64,000 nucleotides of DNA. Source: Zygnema cylindricum. Its lineage: Eukaryota; Streptophyta; Zygnematophyceae; Zygnematales; Zygnemataceae. Of the stretch, positions 12,401 through 24,096 are shown piece after piece; positions within the stretch are counted from its first letter, which is position 1; the number at the start of each line of letters is the position of its first letter. The notes under the pieces are model-generated. The model searched no databases. It was not told the DNA's origin and worked only from the letters and a program-made list of their open reading frames with translations. The position numbers and the translations under genes were made by a program. The stretch spans positions 1 through 64,000 of the forward strand of contig JBBHKE010001539.1 in assembly GCA_037447655.1 (NCBI GenBank). Reading direction: 5' to 3'.

Positions 12401-15400
12401 GCACAGAGTTTGAAATCATTTGTAACTATTTATAAGAAGAAAAAGATTTCAGTTCACAGCTCGCGACGTGTAAATCATCTGTTTACAGAGGATGATCGAA
12501 GGGAAATATTTTTGACGTAACCTTTCTACAAACTATAAGCTATTCATAGGAACAAACAGACTGTAAAAAAACAACCTTTAGCAAAGAAGGGGACGTTCCC
12601 AGCTCAATTTACACGACATTTTAACTAATTCTACAAAAACCAAGATGAGAAAAAATCTGAAATCGAGTTAACACGCTTTAATACAAGATTCCAATGTTTT
12701 TCATTTTTCAAAAAAGGTTCATGAAAATGCTGGTCCAACAGCCTATCACACATATCCTCTCCTACAGAGACTTCACGGCACCCCCATAATTAGTGTTGCT
12801 CACGCGACTGAGTACCAGAGAGAGAGAGGGAGGGAGGAAGAGAGTGAATGAGAATGCAATACCGAGGCCAAATGCAAACAGGCAAACTAATAAACCACAT
12901 TTGGGAAAACTGTTTTCAACCACTGCTCAAGAAATGAATTTACGATTTCTTTCCCAAAACTATCTTTCCCTGAAACGTTTACAAGATTATTATGTCTTCA
13001 GGAATCCAGAAATGAGCGCCGCTTGATAGTTCACACACCTTATGTTGTTGATTTAACTAAAGTTGAAAAAACCCATTTCAAACTACACCACAAATCGCTA
13101 TTAACGTTGAAAACACTTAAAATGTCCCCATTTTTTCTCCCCCCTCAACAAAAAATAGCGGTACAAGTACTAACTGTTTTTTTCTTAACGCTAATTCTTT
13201 TAACAGTTCAGAATCGTCCTTTTCGTTTGAGCCCGATAAATGACTATTAACACCAAAACAATCTCGTACTAATTACGTCTTACTGCTAATAGCAATTCAC
13301 GGTAAACCTAGAAAAAAAGGAAAGAACATGTAAGGAAAAGTACAAATCTTACCCTGGCCAATCCAAAGTCAGCGAGCTTCACATTGCTTTTGCTGTCGAG
13401 AAGACAGTTGCTCCCTTTGATGTCTCTGAAAAACAGAAATACACCGTTTTTGCCAACGGTTGAGAGCATAGAATCATAATTCAAATGTGTGAAAATTATA
13501 GGAGACGCTAAATGCAATAACCCCGGGTGTGTGAGAGGAAGAAACGCCCAAAAGAGGCAACAGGGGAAGAGAGATTGATAGAAAAAGATTCCTAGAGACT
13601 CCAAAAGAGAGAGGGAGAGAGAGAGAGAGAGAGAGCTTACCTATGAAGAACCCCTTCGTCATGCAGATACACCAAACCATGAAGGATTTGTTTTGTGTAA
13701 GTGCGAACGAGCTCTTCCGGATAATTCTCACCCGCTTGTCTCAACACATCGCGAATGGAACCATTTTCCACAAACTCGAGAAAAATGTACAGGTACTCGT
13801 CGTCCTGTGGTTCCCTCTCATCCAATTTTTCAGTAAATGTCTCCTTTTTCCTCCCTTAAATGTCCGACAACTTTTCTTACAGGATGTTAAATTAAAATTT
13901 TTCACTCCGGCACAACAATATATAAAAGTAGAATAGGCAAAGGTCCACACTCTGCTGCCCATCGCTACTAGAGTTTAGAGTTATTCACTCTAATTCAAGT
14001 AACTGTTTTAATCATAAAGGAGTGTTAATAACACTAATTAGTTGAGTCGCCCACAATGAGCCACAATACAATACAGGAGAGTGAGAAAAAATGAGGAGAG
14101 AGTGAAGAGAAATGGAGAGAGAGGGGAAATGGCAGAGAATGAGAAGATATGGGGAGAGAGTGAGGAGAAATTGCGAGAGAGGAGAAACCAGGAGAGGGTG
14201 AAGAGAAATGGGGAGAGAGTAAGCAGAAAAAAGAGAAGAAAAATGAGGAGAGTGAAAAGAAATGGGGAGCGAGTGGAAATGGGAGAGAATGAGGAGAAAT
14301 GGGGAGGAAGTGAGGAGAAATAGGGAGAGTGAGGAGAAATAGGGAGAGTGAGGAGAAACCGGGAGAGGGTAAAGAGAAATGGGGAGAGAGTAAGCAGAAA
14401 TGGAAAGAGAAGAAAAATGAGGAGAGTGAAAAGAAATGAGAAGAGAGGGGAAATTGGGAAGAGAGTGAGGAGAAACGGGGAGAGAGTGAAGAGAAACGGG
14501 GAGAGAGTGAAGAAAAACGGGGAGAGAGCAAGGAGAAACGGGTAGAGAGGAAACGAAATGGCGAGAGAGGGAGGATAAAGAAACGGGGAGTGGAGGAGGA
14601 GAAATGGGGAGAGAGTAAGCAGAAACGGGAACAGGGGAAAATCGAGGAGAGTGAAGAGAAATGGGGAGAGAGGGGAAATGGGAGAGAATGAGGAGAAATG
14701 GGGAGAGAGAGAGGAGCAATGGGGAGAGTAAGTACCATTTCTGATCCAATGTAGTGCACAATGTTTGGATGTCTCAGCTTGCTGAGTCTCTCCAAAAGCT
14801 CTCTCTCCTGAAAACGACAAACAGAGGAAAAACAAGAAAATAAAATAAAGTCGTATAAAGTAGCACCAGTGAGGACTGAGGAACATGGCGAGAGAGAGAG
14901 AGGGAAACGAGTGTAAAGATGGGGAGAGGTAGGAGAGGGAAAAGACAAAAAGACAAGGCCAAGACATCAAGTTGCAAAGAGAGGGTTGGTGGAGGAGGTG
15001 AAGTTGGGAGGGGAGAGAGGGAAGGAGGGAGAGAGGAGAGAAAGAGGGACGGAGAGAGAGGAGAGAGAAGAGAGAGAGAGAGGAGAAAGGGGGAAAGGGA
15101 GGGATGGGGAGAGAGAGAGAAAAAAAGACCTTTTGTAGTTGCACCATGCTTTGGGTGTACGGATCATTCCTTGGTACTTGCTTTGCGACAAAAAACTCTC
15201 CCGTCAAACTGCGACGAATCAGACCAGAATGGAGAATACAAAACAGATCAGAAACTACGTCGTGTCATTAAATTGTCAACAATTTGCCACTCTGTTCAAA
15301 AAATACGAAAGACAAAAAAATCTGAAAGAAAATCTGCAGAAGCTTCATCATCCACATTCATATACAGTGTGGCCGAGTCTAAACATGAATTGAATATGAG

Positions 15401-16730
15401 TGTTAGATTAACATTGGTGATACACTATATGAAACTGGTAACACAGCCCACACCGATTATGGTGGACATCGTATTATCAGTAGAGTACCGTCAACCATCA
15501 CTCCTACAATCAGCGACTTGCTAGGGTTGCTTAATCGTGATATCCACATACCAAATAACGGTTCAGACCAACTTATCGTTATTTTAGTTAAACATCTTTC
15601 ACGCAGTCAAGGTACTGTTTTTCATCACACAGGTTTCTGATTTTCAATCGTGACGTCACGATCGAAAGGTAAGACGGTTACCTTTCCATTGCTTGCCTCA
15701 GAAAAAAAATTAACGGTTAATCAAAAGTTAACCGGCTCTGACTGTTAGCTCTAAAAACGATGGCCAGTGTACCATTGTCTCAATCTTGTGCAAAGATTGC
15801 ACAAATCAGCATACCATGTGAAAATTCCCCATAGTACAAATTTTGTGTGACAAACTTTGTGCAACAAATTTCGTACGACTAACTCCTTGCCACCGCATGA
15901 ACTTTCCGGTATGAGAAATTTTCAATCCCTGCCCAGACTAGGTGCGAAATTTTCACAAATTTTAGAACTATAAAACAGATGTCCAGAATGGTATGATAAA
16001 ATGTTCATAGATTTGTCGGTGGAAACGTCACTAATTTGGTCTGCAATTTTTTTGCCTGGAATATAGAATGATATGAGCAGTTTTGGTCCATATTGGCCTT
16101 TACTCCAGATAAGTTATTATACATTCTAATACGGCATTAATGAAAACAATTCCAAAACATACAATCACATATAATGATGTAAATCACGAGCAACGACTGT
16201 GTGATACTGTAGCGACACAATATATTTGAACTTTAAATGACTGTTTCCCTGATGTTTCACTGATGACCTTTACCAACCGTCTCACTCTTCATGGGATCCT
16301 GCCTCCCTCCAGTTCGAGGAGTTTTAAGACGAGAAGTTTTAAGAGTAGGAATGTAAGAGTAGGAATGTAAGAGGAGTGCAAGAGTAAGAGTTGAGTAGAA
16401 GTTCAAGAAGAGGAATGTAAAAGTAGGAGAACTACGAGTAGGAATTTTAGGAGTAGGAGCACAAGAGTGGGATCATCAGGAGTAGGAGTTTTAGAGTAAA
16501 ATTTTAAGAGTTCTTCTGGCAGGGGTTTAAGAGGAGTCAGAGAAAGAGGGATTCTTGAGAGTAGAGTAGAATTTTTAAGAGTAAGATTCTTAAATGTTTT
16601 CTGTTTATTTAAATCTGTTTATAGACTTAAAAACCATACAAAAACCTACCTGCACAATGGGCTTCTATAATTTAATCCAATTCTTCTCAACAGGCCAGGA
16701 CACTTGTGGAAAGGAAGGAGAGAGGCAGAT

Positions 16731-16772
<42 letters not shown>

Positions 16773-17087
16773 CAGGTTTGAAAAGATGTTTGAAATGGGG
16801 AAAGAGAGGGAGAGAGAGTGACAAGATTTTCAATAATTTGTACCTGTTTATACATTTATAAACCGTGCCAAAGCCTCCCTGGCCAATGGGCTTCTGTAAT
16901 TTGATCCAATTCTTCTCCAAGGGACAGGACACTTGGCGCGGTGTGGTAGGCTGAGAATAGGGAGACCCCAAAATACTGCTTGTGGGGGGGCGAGGAGGGA
17001 CCAAAACACCGAGGGAAGGCTGCGAGGACAGAAGGAGAGGAGACGGAGAGGGACAGGGAGAGGGGAAGGGGGAAAAGGCGAGAGGGG

Positions 17088-17164
<77 letters not shown>

Positions 17165-19835
17165 GAGAGAGAGGTGACACAAAGAAAAGGTACATCCATA
17201 TCTCATGAGTGCTTACATTCGTACCACAAAAGGAGTGGCATCCCTCAACCTACAACGGAGCTCAGTTACGCTTTTCTTTTTTCATTTTTCCTTTTTTCCT
17301 TCTAATTTTTTCGTAAGCTTTGTCTATGGCCCATTGAAAGTTTCTGAAATACCGGAAAAGTAGCTTCTTGTTGGACACCAATGTGCATCTGATTTGCCCA
17401 AAAGCTTAACACCATGTGTTTAAGAAGTCCAGAGAGGAAGGGCAGTGCAGAGGAAAATGATAAGGGACAGGGAACAAAGGAGAGTGAGGCAACATGGTAG
17501 GAGAGACAAATGGGGAAGAAAAGGCGAGCGAGAGGGAGAGGAAGAAGAAGAGGACAGAATGGGCTGGAAAGAAAGGGAGAGGAGCTTTTCAAATGTAAAG
17601 CATGACCTAATTCCCAAACCTGTCCCTCAAAAGTATAACCCATCACCTGAAACAACAAAATAATTGGGAAAACAAAAACTTGAGAAAAAAAAAACAAGTG
17701 TAGCACAGAAAAAAGAAAAAGAATATTGAAAAACTTACCATATCTTTCCTTGTCGGAGAATGCTCCACCGAACCACTACCGGACGAATGGTTTCCAGAGC
17801 GATTAGGAGAATGCCGACGAGGAGAGGAGAGGGTGACGGCACTTTCCGGCGGATACTGGTGCCTATGGGTAGGCGAAGACCAGGTAGGGGAGGGAGAGGA
17901 GGATCTAGCGGGAATCCGATGATCTCGTGACATTGCATTGTTATTGTTATTGTTATTGTTATTGTTATTGTTATTCATATTACTATTACTGTTACTATTA
18001 CTATTATTCATAAAAACATTGCTAATATTACTAGGTCCTCGAGGAGAATGGTCGGCGGATCTCAAAGGAGTGGAAGTATTGGAGGAACTGGAACGGGGAA
18101 TCAAAGCAGGAGGTTGCACTCGATTTTCTTCAAAAAACTCCTTTTGATCTTCATTCCTCTCTTCTTTTCTAGCAGAAGGCGAGAGCAAAGGACTCTTCCA
18201 ATCTCCTCCTCCTGAATTCCTCCTCCGATGATTTTCTCTTCCTCCTACTCCATCATTCTCTCGCAAAGACAAATGATAGGACGAATTTCGACTGAAATCA
18301 TCTACTCCGCCTCCTCCTCTTCCTCCTGGATTCCTCCGCCAAAGACTCTCTCCTCCTCCTCCTCCACTTCCGTCATTCTCCGGCAAAGGCGAGTGATAGG
18401 ACGGACTTCGACTGGAATCGTCTCTCCTCTCTGGCACATCCCAACGAGGAGAATGCCCCTTCTCCTCGATTTCTCTCATCCCTTCTTGTCCTTCTCCTCC
18501 TCCCGCTTCGTCGTCCCGCAAATCCGATAGGGGTTCTTCGTCGTCTCCCAAAATAACCGGACAGCTGATTAGTCCCTCCTTATTATTAAACTCAATAAGT
18601 CCGACCGATAGCTTTCTCACTCTACTTCGAATTCCCTCCTTTGATTCATCCACCACTGCAGATACCGACATCCCTCCAAGCCCTCCCCCACTGCTTTGCT
18701 CGTTCCCATCTACCCCTCCTCGTCCGTTGCTTTTCCCCATACCCCAATCCGTAAATACTCTTTGCTCTTGAAAATCAATTAATTTTTTCTCACAAGCCTT
18801 TAAATCCGCTATCCTCGCTTGAGTCGTCGGTTTCAAATCAACACGTGTCACTTGAGGAGCCGTGGTACCTCCTCTTTGAACTCGCTTCGCCCATTCAGGC
18901 ATCTCCTCCATATCCGGTACATTATTCGGATAGTCCTCATCTAAACTATCATCTACATCTTCCCTTCCCAAATTTCCCGTCCTAATTTGCACCATCGGAA
19001 GTGTCTTGAATTCAACTTTTCCAAATCCCTTTTTTACAGATCCAAATTCTGCAATTCCACTACTCCCGTTTCCTGCATCCCCATCTCCTCTTCCTCCTTC
19101 CCCTCCTCCTCTCTCCTTCTTGTGAGTCACAGGATTCAAATCAAGCTCAGAAAATAATCCCGGACTTTCAACTCCTCCAACAAAATTCCCATTTCCAGAA
19201 ACACCATTACCCAACCCTCCATTACCATTACCACTACCGCTTCCACTTCCACTACCACTACCACTACCTTCCGTACCTCCAAATTTCAACACTCCGGAAA
19301 ACCCATTTGCCCCATTATTTGCAGGCTTCCCTTTTCCAGGACTTCTGTTTCCAAAAATTCCATTCCCTTCATGATAAAGTTCCGTACTCCCGAACGGGAT
19401 TTTTGGAGCACCACCACCAGTGCTGTCAGTTCCAAAATTTTCTTGTCCTCCTCTGTTGCCCATTCCTCCTGCTTCTCCTTCTCCTCCTCCTGCTGCAGCT
19501 GCTGCTCCTCCTCGATCCCCCTCTGCCCTTTCCTTCTCCCTCTGATCACTTATAATCCCTATTATTTGAGGTAAATTCGCCGAATTCGAACGTTCCGAAA
19601 ACGCGACCATTCGCTGCAACCGACTTTTCGTCTCACTTGTCTCCACCGGTTCGCTTCCATGCCGTTGGAGTCCATTTTTCTGGAAAAGCTTTGGAAACTG
19701 CAATTCGTCGTTTTGATCCATTTCTCTTCTCCAGTCGGAGCTCGGCAATTTTACCTCTCCCAACTGTTCATCGTACGGAGAATTCCCTGTACTTTTACTG
19801 ATCAAAACGGAACGATCCGTTATCAGTGGGTTCAT
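9422..19835 (-). CDS. MAPKKK (STE11/MEKK-like) serine/threonine protein kinase, ten exons
   Basis: Exons on the minus strand: 19835-17739, 17019-16844, 15208-15130, 14807-14736, 13843-13641, 13425-13353, 12287-12225, 11962-11831, 11554-11388, 10394-9422. All introns are GT-AG and all phases fit, giving 4035 nt or about 1344 residues. The kinase domain spans roughly residues 737-1016: P-loop GQGGFGTV (745-752), VAK lysine 767, helix-C glutamate near 787, HPNIV, HRDIKGSN (Asp877, Lys879, Asn882), DFG (Asp895), APE (919-921), DIWSLGC and the RP arginine near 1004. All catalytic residues are present, so it is probably active. By family it would phosphorylate a MAP kinase kinase in a signalling cascade. 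The 735-residue N-terminus is rich in Ser, Pro, Gly and Asn, and the 320-residue C-terminus has poly-Gly; both look disordered. The ATG follows an in-frame TAA. The exon 3 donor (GTCTTT) and the exon 5 acceptor are weak; exon 5 could begin at 13840. Confidence 0.88.
9761..9799 (-). repeat. In-frame (GGA)n microsatellite coding poly-Gly
   Basis: A run of about thirteen tcc triplets on the plus strand reads as consecutive glycines in exon 10 of the kinase gene. A second, interrupted run at 10197-10236 does the same. Triplet length changes keep the frame, so the tail length probably varies between alleles. Confidence 0.85.
10622..11145. mobile_element. MITE in intron 9 of the kinase gene
   Basis: The left end (tggagcaagtacaccatgaa, continuing tcgtaattagcgtt) matches the reverse complement of the right end (tggagcagtacactgtgaat, continuing tgtaattagcgt). 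The roughly 520-bp interior is AT-rich, repeats cccaaattagagtta, and does not code. Related ends (tacaccgtgaatcgttatta) occur at 24481, 56431 and 56653, and a half-end at about 13270-13307 in intron 6, so this is a dispersed family. I did not find a convincing target-site duplication, so the superfamily is open. Confidence 0.65.
12015..12165. repeat. AT-rich minisatellite in intron 7
   Basis: About nine degenerate copies of a 14-17 bp unit of the type acataaaagacaaa. It lies within the intron between the exons coding the APE motif and the DIWSLGC motif. Confidence 0.75.
14085..14735. repeat. Degenerate minisatellite filling most of intron 4
   Basis: The plus strand repeats gtgaggagaaatggggagag and variants for about 650 bp. 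The coding strand is therefore a long pyrimidine-rich tract. Long open frames of the Ser-Pro-His-Phe type on the minus strand come from this repeat and are not genes. It is bounded by the exon 4 donor (GTACTT) at 14735. Confidence 0.85.
14996..15127. repeat. GA-rich tract in intron 3
   Basis: Purine-only on the plus strand (ggagagag variants). It sits just after the exon 3 donor in the sense of the kinase gene. Confidence 0.75.
15230..16310. other. AT-rich part of kinase intron 2
   Basis: Intron 2 (15209-16843) is the longest in the gene. This part shows no open frame or repeat terminus I can recognise. Motifs such as gtgcgaaattttcac recur near 15940 but form no clear element. Confidence 0.5.
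16310..16590. repeat. Degenerate gagtaggaatgtaa repeat in intron 2
   Basis: Irregular copies of a 12-16 bp unit of the type gagtaggaatgtaa run for about 280 bp. Confidence 0.65.
16613..16709 (-). pseudogene. Decayed duplicate of kinase exon 2 (P-loop exon)
   Basis: This stretch aligns with 16843-16940, the real exon 2 with its donor side. Shared blocks include caatgggcttct, aatttgatccaattcttctc (aatttaatcc here) and ggacacttg. Read on the minus strand it still gives the peptide EKNWIKL but is then broken by TAG, and the glycine loop that follows in the real exon is lost. It looks like an old local duplication now lying in intron 2. Both copies are followed by GA-rich DNA, so slippage between GA tracts may have made the duplication. 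Confidence 0.8.
16735..16770. repeat. (GA)n microsatellite, intron 2
   Basis: Pure dinucleotide run, beside the decayed exon copy. Confidence 0.9.
17086..17172. repeat. (GA)n microsatellite next to the exon 2 acceptor
   Basis: On the gene's own strand this is (CT)n leading to the acceptor ctgtcctcgcag at 17020-17031. It doubles as a very long polypyrimidine tract for splicing of the P-loop exon. Confidence 0.85.
17938..17980 (-). repeat. Coding hexanucleotide repeat giving poly-Asn
   Basis: On the minus strand AATAAC is repeated about six times, reading as alternating Asn codons near residue 625 of the kinase. A looser Asn/Ser-rich segment precedes it. Confidence 0.85.
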
Positions 19836-20029
19836 CAGGTCGGCGGGCTCGAACCATTAGCTTCCGGATCTCTTTGCCGCATTTCAGAAGTTCAATCGCG
19901 CATGACGCGATCCACGCTCTGAGAAATAAAAAACATTGTCATTCTTTCCTGCAGAAACAAAAAAACAAAAAAGTTGCGAACATGAGGACAAAAAGCGAAG
20001 GAGGAAAGAGAAGGGAACAATGATCTACT

Positions 20030-21510
20030 CCTTCACTCGTCTTTCAACCACTCCTTCCTACCCTCCTATACACCTCTCTACCTCTCATTCTGTACTACCT
20101 TCTCTACCTCTCATTCAACTAATGTCCTCTATACCTCGCATTCCTAGTCTATTTCCTCCTCCACCTCCTCCTCCTCCACCTCCCCCTCCATCTCCACACT
20201 CTATTCTTCTTCTACCTTACTCCTTTACCCTTTGGCTCTCATTCTTTAATCTCCTTTATACCACTCCATTTTTATTCTCCTCTTTCTCTCCTCTCCTCTC
20301 CTCTCCTCTACTCTCCACTGTCTCCCTTCTCCTCCCCTCTACTCCCTACTTTCTCGCCTCTCTAATTCCTCCTTTACACTTCTCCCTCTCTCTCCTTTCC
20401 TCGCTCTTCTCTCCTATCCTCCTTTATTCCCTTCTCCCTATTTTTCTTTACTCTGATCTGCTCCTACTCCTGCTCTACTCTGATACTCCTTCCCTCCCTT
20501 ACTATCCTTCACCATTCTTGTCTCCCCTCCCCCTCGCCTCTCCTCCTTTAGTCACCTATCCTTCTTTCATTCCCTGTCCTATCTTCCTTTACCCTCTTCA
20601 ACTCTCCTCCTTTAATTTAATCCTTCTACTTTACCTCCTTCCTTCAACCCTCCATCCTTCCTTTCCCTCTCGCCCCTAACTCTACCTCTCATTTACTCTC
20701 ATCCTTCCTTCCACGTTTCACCCTTCCTTCCACTGCCCATTCTTCCTTCCACTCTCATCCTTCCCTCCACTCTAACTCTCCTTTACTCTCATCCCTTCCA
20801 CTCTCCATGCTTCTTCCACTCTACCTCTATGTCACCCTCATTCCTTCCACTTTCTATCCTTCCTTACCCACTCCATCCTTCCTGCTACTCTACCTCTCTT
20901 TTACTCTCATGACTTCCGTTCCCTCCCTCCTTCCTTCCGCATTCCATCCTTCCACTCCCCATTCTTCCTTCCACTCTACCACTCTTTAACTCACAATCCT
21001 TCCACTCTTCATCCTTCCTTTCACTCCCCATCCTTCTTTCTGCAATTCTCCCTCCTTCCTTCCACTCTACCTGTCTCTCTTTTACTATCATTTCTTCCAC
21101 TCCCCACACTAAATTCCACTCCCCATTCTCCTTCGACTCTCCTCCCTTCCTTCCACACAACCTTTCTTACTATTTTATCACTTCCACTCTCCCTCCTTTC
21201 TTCCACTTTACCTCTCTTTTACCATCACAACTCCCACTCTCCCTTCTTCCTTCCACCCTCCATCCTTCCCTCCACTTTACCTCCCATTTCCTCTCACAAC
21301 TTCCACCCTCTCTTCCCTCCTCCACTCTACCTCTCTTCAACTCTCAGAACTTCCACTCCCGCTCCTTCCTTCCATTCCCCTTCCTTCCTTACACTCTTAC
21401 GTCTCTTTTACACTCAATCCTTCCACCCTTCCCTCCACCCTACCCCTCTTTACCTCTCCACCCTTCCCTCCACACTACCCCTCTTTACCTCTCCACCCTT
21501 CCCTCCTGCC
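20030..21510. repeat. 1.5-kb polypyrimidine domain upstream of the kinase gene
   Basis: The plus strand is nearly all C and T, with recurrent ccttcc, ccactc and tcctcc motifs and irregular spacing near 20 bp in places. It lies just upstream of the kinase start codon, so it occupies the promoter position of that gene, where the sense strand is polypurine. Long frames here are low-complexity and not genes. Confidence 0.8.
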
Positions 21511-21545
21511 ATGGCATCTTCAGTCAGGACATGCTCGTGGAAACA

Positions 21546-22922
21546 GAGAAGAGGAGAGAAGAGGAGAGAAGAGGAGAGAAGAGGAGAGAAGAGGAGAGAA
21601 GAGGAGAGAAGAGGAGAGAAGAGGAGAGAAGAGGAGAGAAGAGGAGAGAAGAGGAGAGAAGAGGAGAGAAGAGGAGAGAAGAGGAGAGAAGAGGAGAGAA
21701 GAGGAGAGAAGAGGAGAGAAGAGGAGAGAAGAGGAGAGAAGAGGAGAGAAGAGGAGAGAAGAGGAGAGAAGAGGAGAGAAGAGGAGAGAAGAGGAGAGAA
21801 GAGGAGAGAAGAGGAGAGAAGAGGAGAGAAGAGGAGAGAAGAGAAGAGGAGAGAAGAGGAGAGAAGAGGAGAGAAGAGGAGAGAAGAGGAGAGAAGAGGA
21901 GAGAAGAGGAGAGAAGAGGAGAGAAGAGGAGAGAAGAGAAGAGGAGAGAAGAGGAGAGAAGAGGAGAGAAGAGGAGAGAAGAGGAGAGAAGAGGAGAGAA
22001 GAGGAGAGAAGAGGAGAGAAGAGGAGAGAAGAGGAGAGAAGAGGAGAGAAGAGGAGAGAAGAGGAGAGAAGAGGAGAGAAGAGGAGAGAAGAGGAGAGAA
22101 GAGGAGAGAAGAGGAGAGAAGAGGAGAGAAGAGGAGAGAAGAGAGAGAAGAGGAGAGAGAGGAGAGAAGAGGAGAGAAGAGGAGAGAAGAGGAGAGAAGA
22201 GGAGAGAAGAGGAGAGAAGAGGAGAGAAGAGGAGAGAAGAGGAGAGAAGAGGAGAGAAGAGGAGAGAGAGAGAGGAGAGAAGAGGAGAGAAGAGGAGAGA
22301 AGAGGAGAGAAGAGGAGAGAAGAGGAGAGAAGAGGAGAGAAGAGGAGAGAAGAGGAGAGAAGAGGAGAGAAGAGGAGAGAAGAGGAGAGAAGAGGAGAGA
22401 AGAGGAGAGAAGAGGAGAGAAGAGGAGAGAAGAGGAGAGAAGAGGAGAGAAGAGGAGAGAAGAGGAGAGAAGAGAAGAGGAGAGAAGAGGAGAGAAGAGG
22501 AGAGAAGAGGAGAGAAGAGGAGAGAAGAGGAGAGAAGAGGAGAGAGAGGAGAGAAGAGGAGAGAAGAGGAGAGAAGAGGAGAGAAGAGGATAGAAGAGGA
22601 GAGAAGAGGAGAGAAGAGGAGAGAAGAGGAGAGAAGAGGAGAGAAGAGGAGAGAAGAGGAGAGAAGAGGAGAGAAGAGGAGAGAAGAGGAGAGAAGAGGA
22701 GAGAAGAGGAGAGAAGAGGAGAGAAGAGGAGAGAAGAGGAGAGAAGAGGAGAGAAGAGGAGAGAAGAGGAGAGAAGAGGAGAGAAGAGGAGAGAAGAGGA
22801 GAGAAGAGGAGAGAAGAGGAGAGAAGAGAAGAGGAGAGAAGAGGAGAGAAGAGGAGAGAAGAGGAGAGAAGAGGAGAGAAGAGGAGAGAAGAGGAGAGAA
22901 GAGGAGAGAAGAGGAGAGAAGA
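21546..22922. repeat. 10-bp polypurine satellite (GAGAAGAGGA)n, about 138 copies
   Basis: About 1.38 kb of an almost perfect 10-bp purine-only unit. Half-unit events (an extra gagaa) occur near 21841, 21936, 22471 and 22826, short gagagaga variants near 22141, 22262 and 22541, and a single point change near 22591. The frames of 360 and 468 codons it contains (RREEERRGEK repeats) are products of the repeat. A purine mirror-type tract of this length can form triplex DNA. Confidence 0.95.
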
Positions 22923-22930
22923 AAAAAGGA

Positions 22931-22980
22931 AGGATGAGAAGGGATGAGAAGGGATGAGAAGGGATGAGAAGGGATGAGGT
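22931..22980. repeat. Second 10-bp array (GGGATGAGAA)n
   Basis: About five copies of a different 10-bp unit directly follow the main array and keep the same period. Confidence 0.85.
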
Positions 22981-23085
22981 GAGGTGAGGAGAGAAGCGGA
23001 GAGAAGCGGAGAAAAAGGAAGGGGAGGAGGAGAGGAGGAGGAGAGTTAAGGAGAGAAAAGATGGCAGAAAGGGGCTTAGACCATG

Positions 23086-23086
<1 letters not shown>

Positions 23087-23122
<36 letters not shown>

Positions 23123-23455
23123 AGGGAGGGAGGGAGGAAGGGAGGGAGGGAGGGAGATAGAGAGGGAGAGAGTGAGCGAGAGAGAGAGCGAGAGAGAGCG
23201 AGAGAGAGAGAGGAGAGAGGGAGGGAGAGAGAGAGAGAGAGAGAGAGAGGGCGGAAGGGAGGGAGGGAGGGAGAGAGAGAGAGAGGGAGAGAGAGAGGGA
23301 GAGAGTGAGCGAGAGAGAGGGAGAGAGAGAGAGGGAGAGATGCAAACCCTAATTACAGAGAGACAAGCTCGCGTTGGTTGGAGAGAGAGAGGAAATAGGC
23401 AGCAGCTAAACCTATGTACAAAAACTCAGAGGCGGAGAGATACAAATAGAGATAG

Positions 23456-23501
<46 letters not shown>

Positions 23502-23962
23502 CGAGAGAGAGAGAGAGAGAGATAGCCACGCAAAGAGATGGGAGATTTCCAGGAGGAAGGGAGTGGAGGGAGAGGAAGAGGGAGAAAAAGAAAAAGGAGT
23601 ACTGTAAAGGAAACCACAGAGAGAGAAGCAAGAGAGAGGGAAACAGAAAGAGGACGAAACCCTAACTGACATGTGTATACATGGAGAGAGGGATAGAAAT
23701 AGAGAGGGAGGCAGAGGGGGGGGGAGAGAGAGGCAGAGGGGGGGGGGAGAGAGAGGCAGAGGGGGGGGAGAGGGAGGCAGAGGGGGGGGGGAGAGGGGAT
23801 AAAAAAGAACCGAGAGACAGAAGAGAGGGAAAAAAAGGGACAGAAAGAGGACGAAACCCTAACTGACAAAAACCTAAAAGAGAGGCGGAGAGAGAGAAAC
23901 AGCCAAGGAGAGAGAGAGGCAGGGGAGGGAGATAAGGAGAAAGGGGAGTAGGGAGAGAAAGG

Positions 23963-23998
<36 letters not shown>

Positions 23999-24096
23999 TT
24001 TTCACCTGCCAGAAAGGAGCTAGAGAGGCAGAGACGCCAGCATTATACAAAATCCGTACAGTCGGCAACGGGGAGGGGGTTGATCCACTAGGGGGG

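Noticed and set aside
14012-15207. Minus-strand frames of 249-389 codons rich in Ser, Pro, His, Phe
   Set aside because: They read through intron minisatellites. Only the short kinase exons inside (15130-15208 and 14736-14807) are real.
21546-22922. Regular array resembling a CRISPR locus
   Set aside because: There are no unique spacers, the unit is 10 bp of purines and the host is eukaryotic.
21511-22937. Frames of 360 and 468 codons made of RREEERRGEK repeats
   Set aside because: They exist only because the 10-bp array lacks stops; the period, not selection, explains them.
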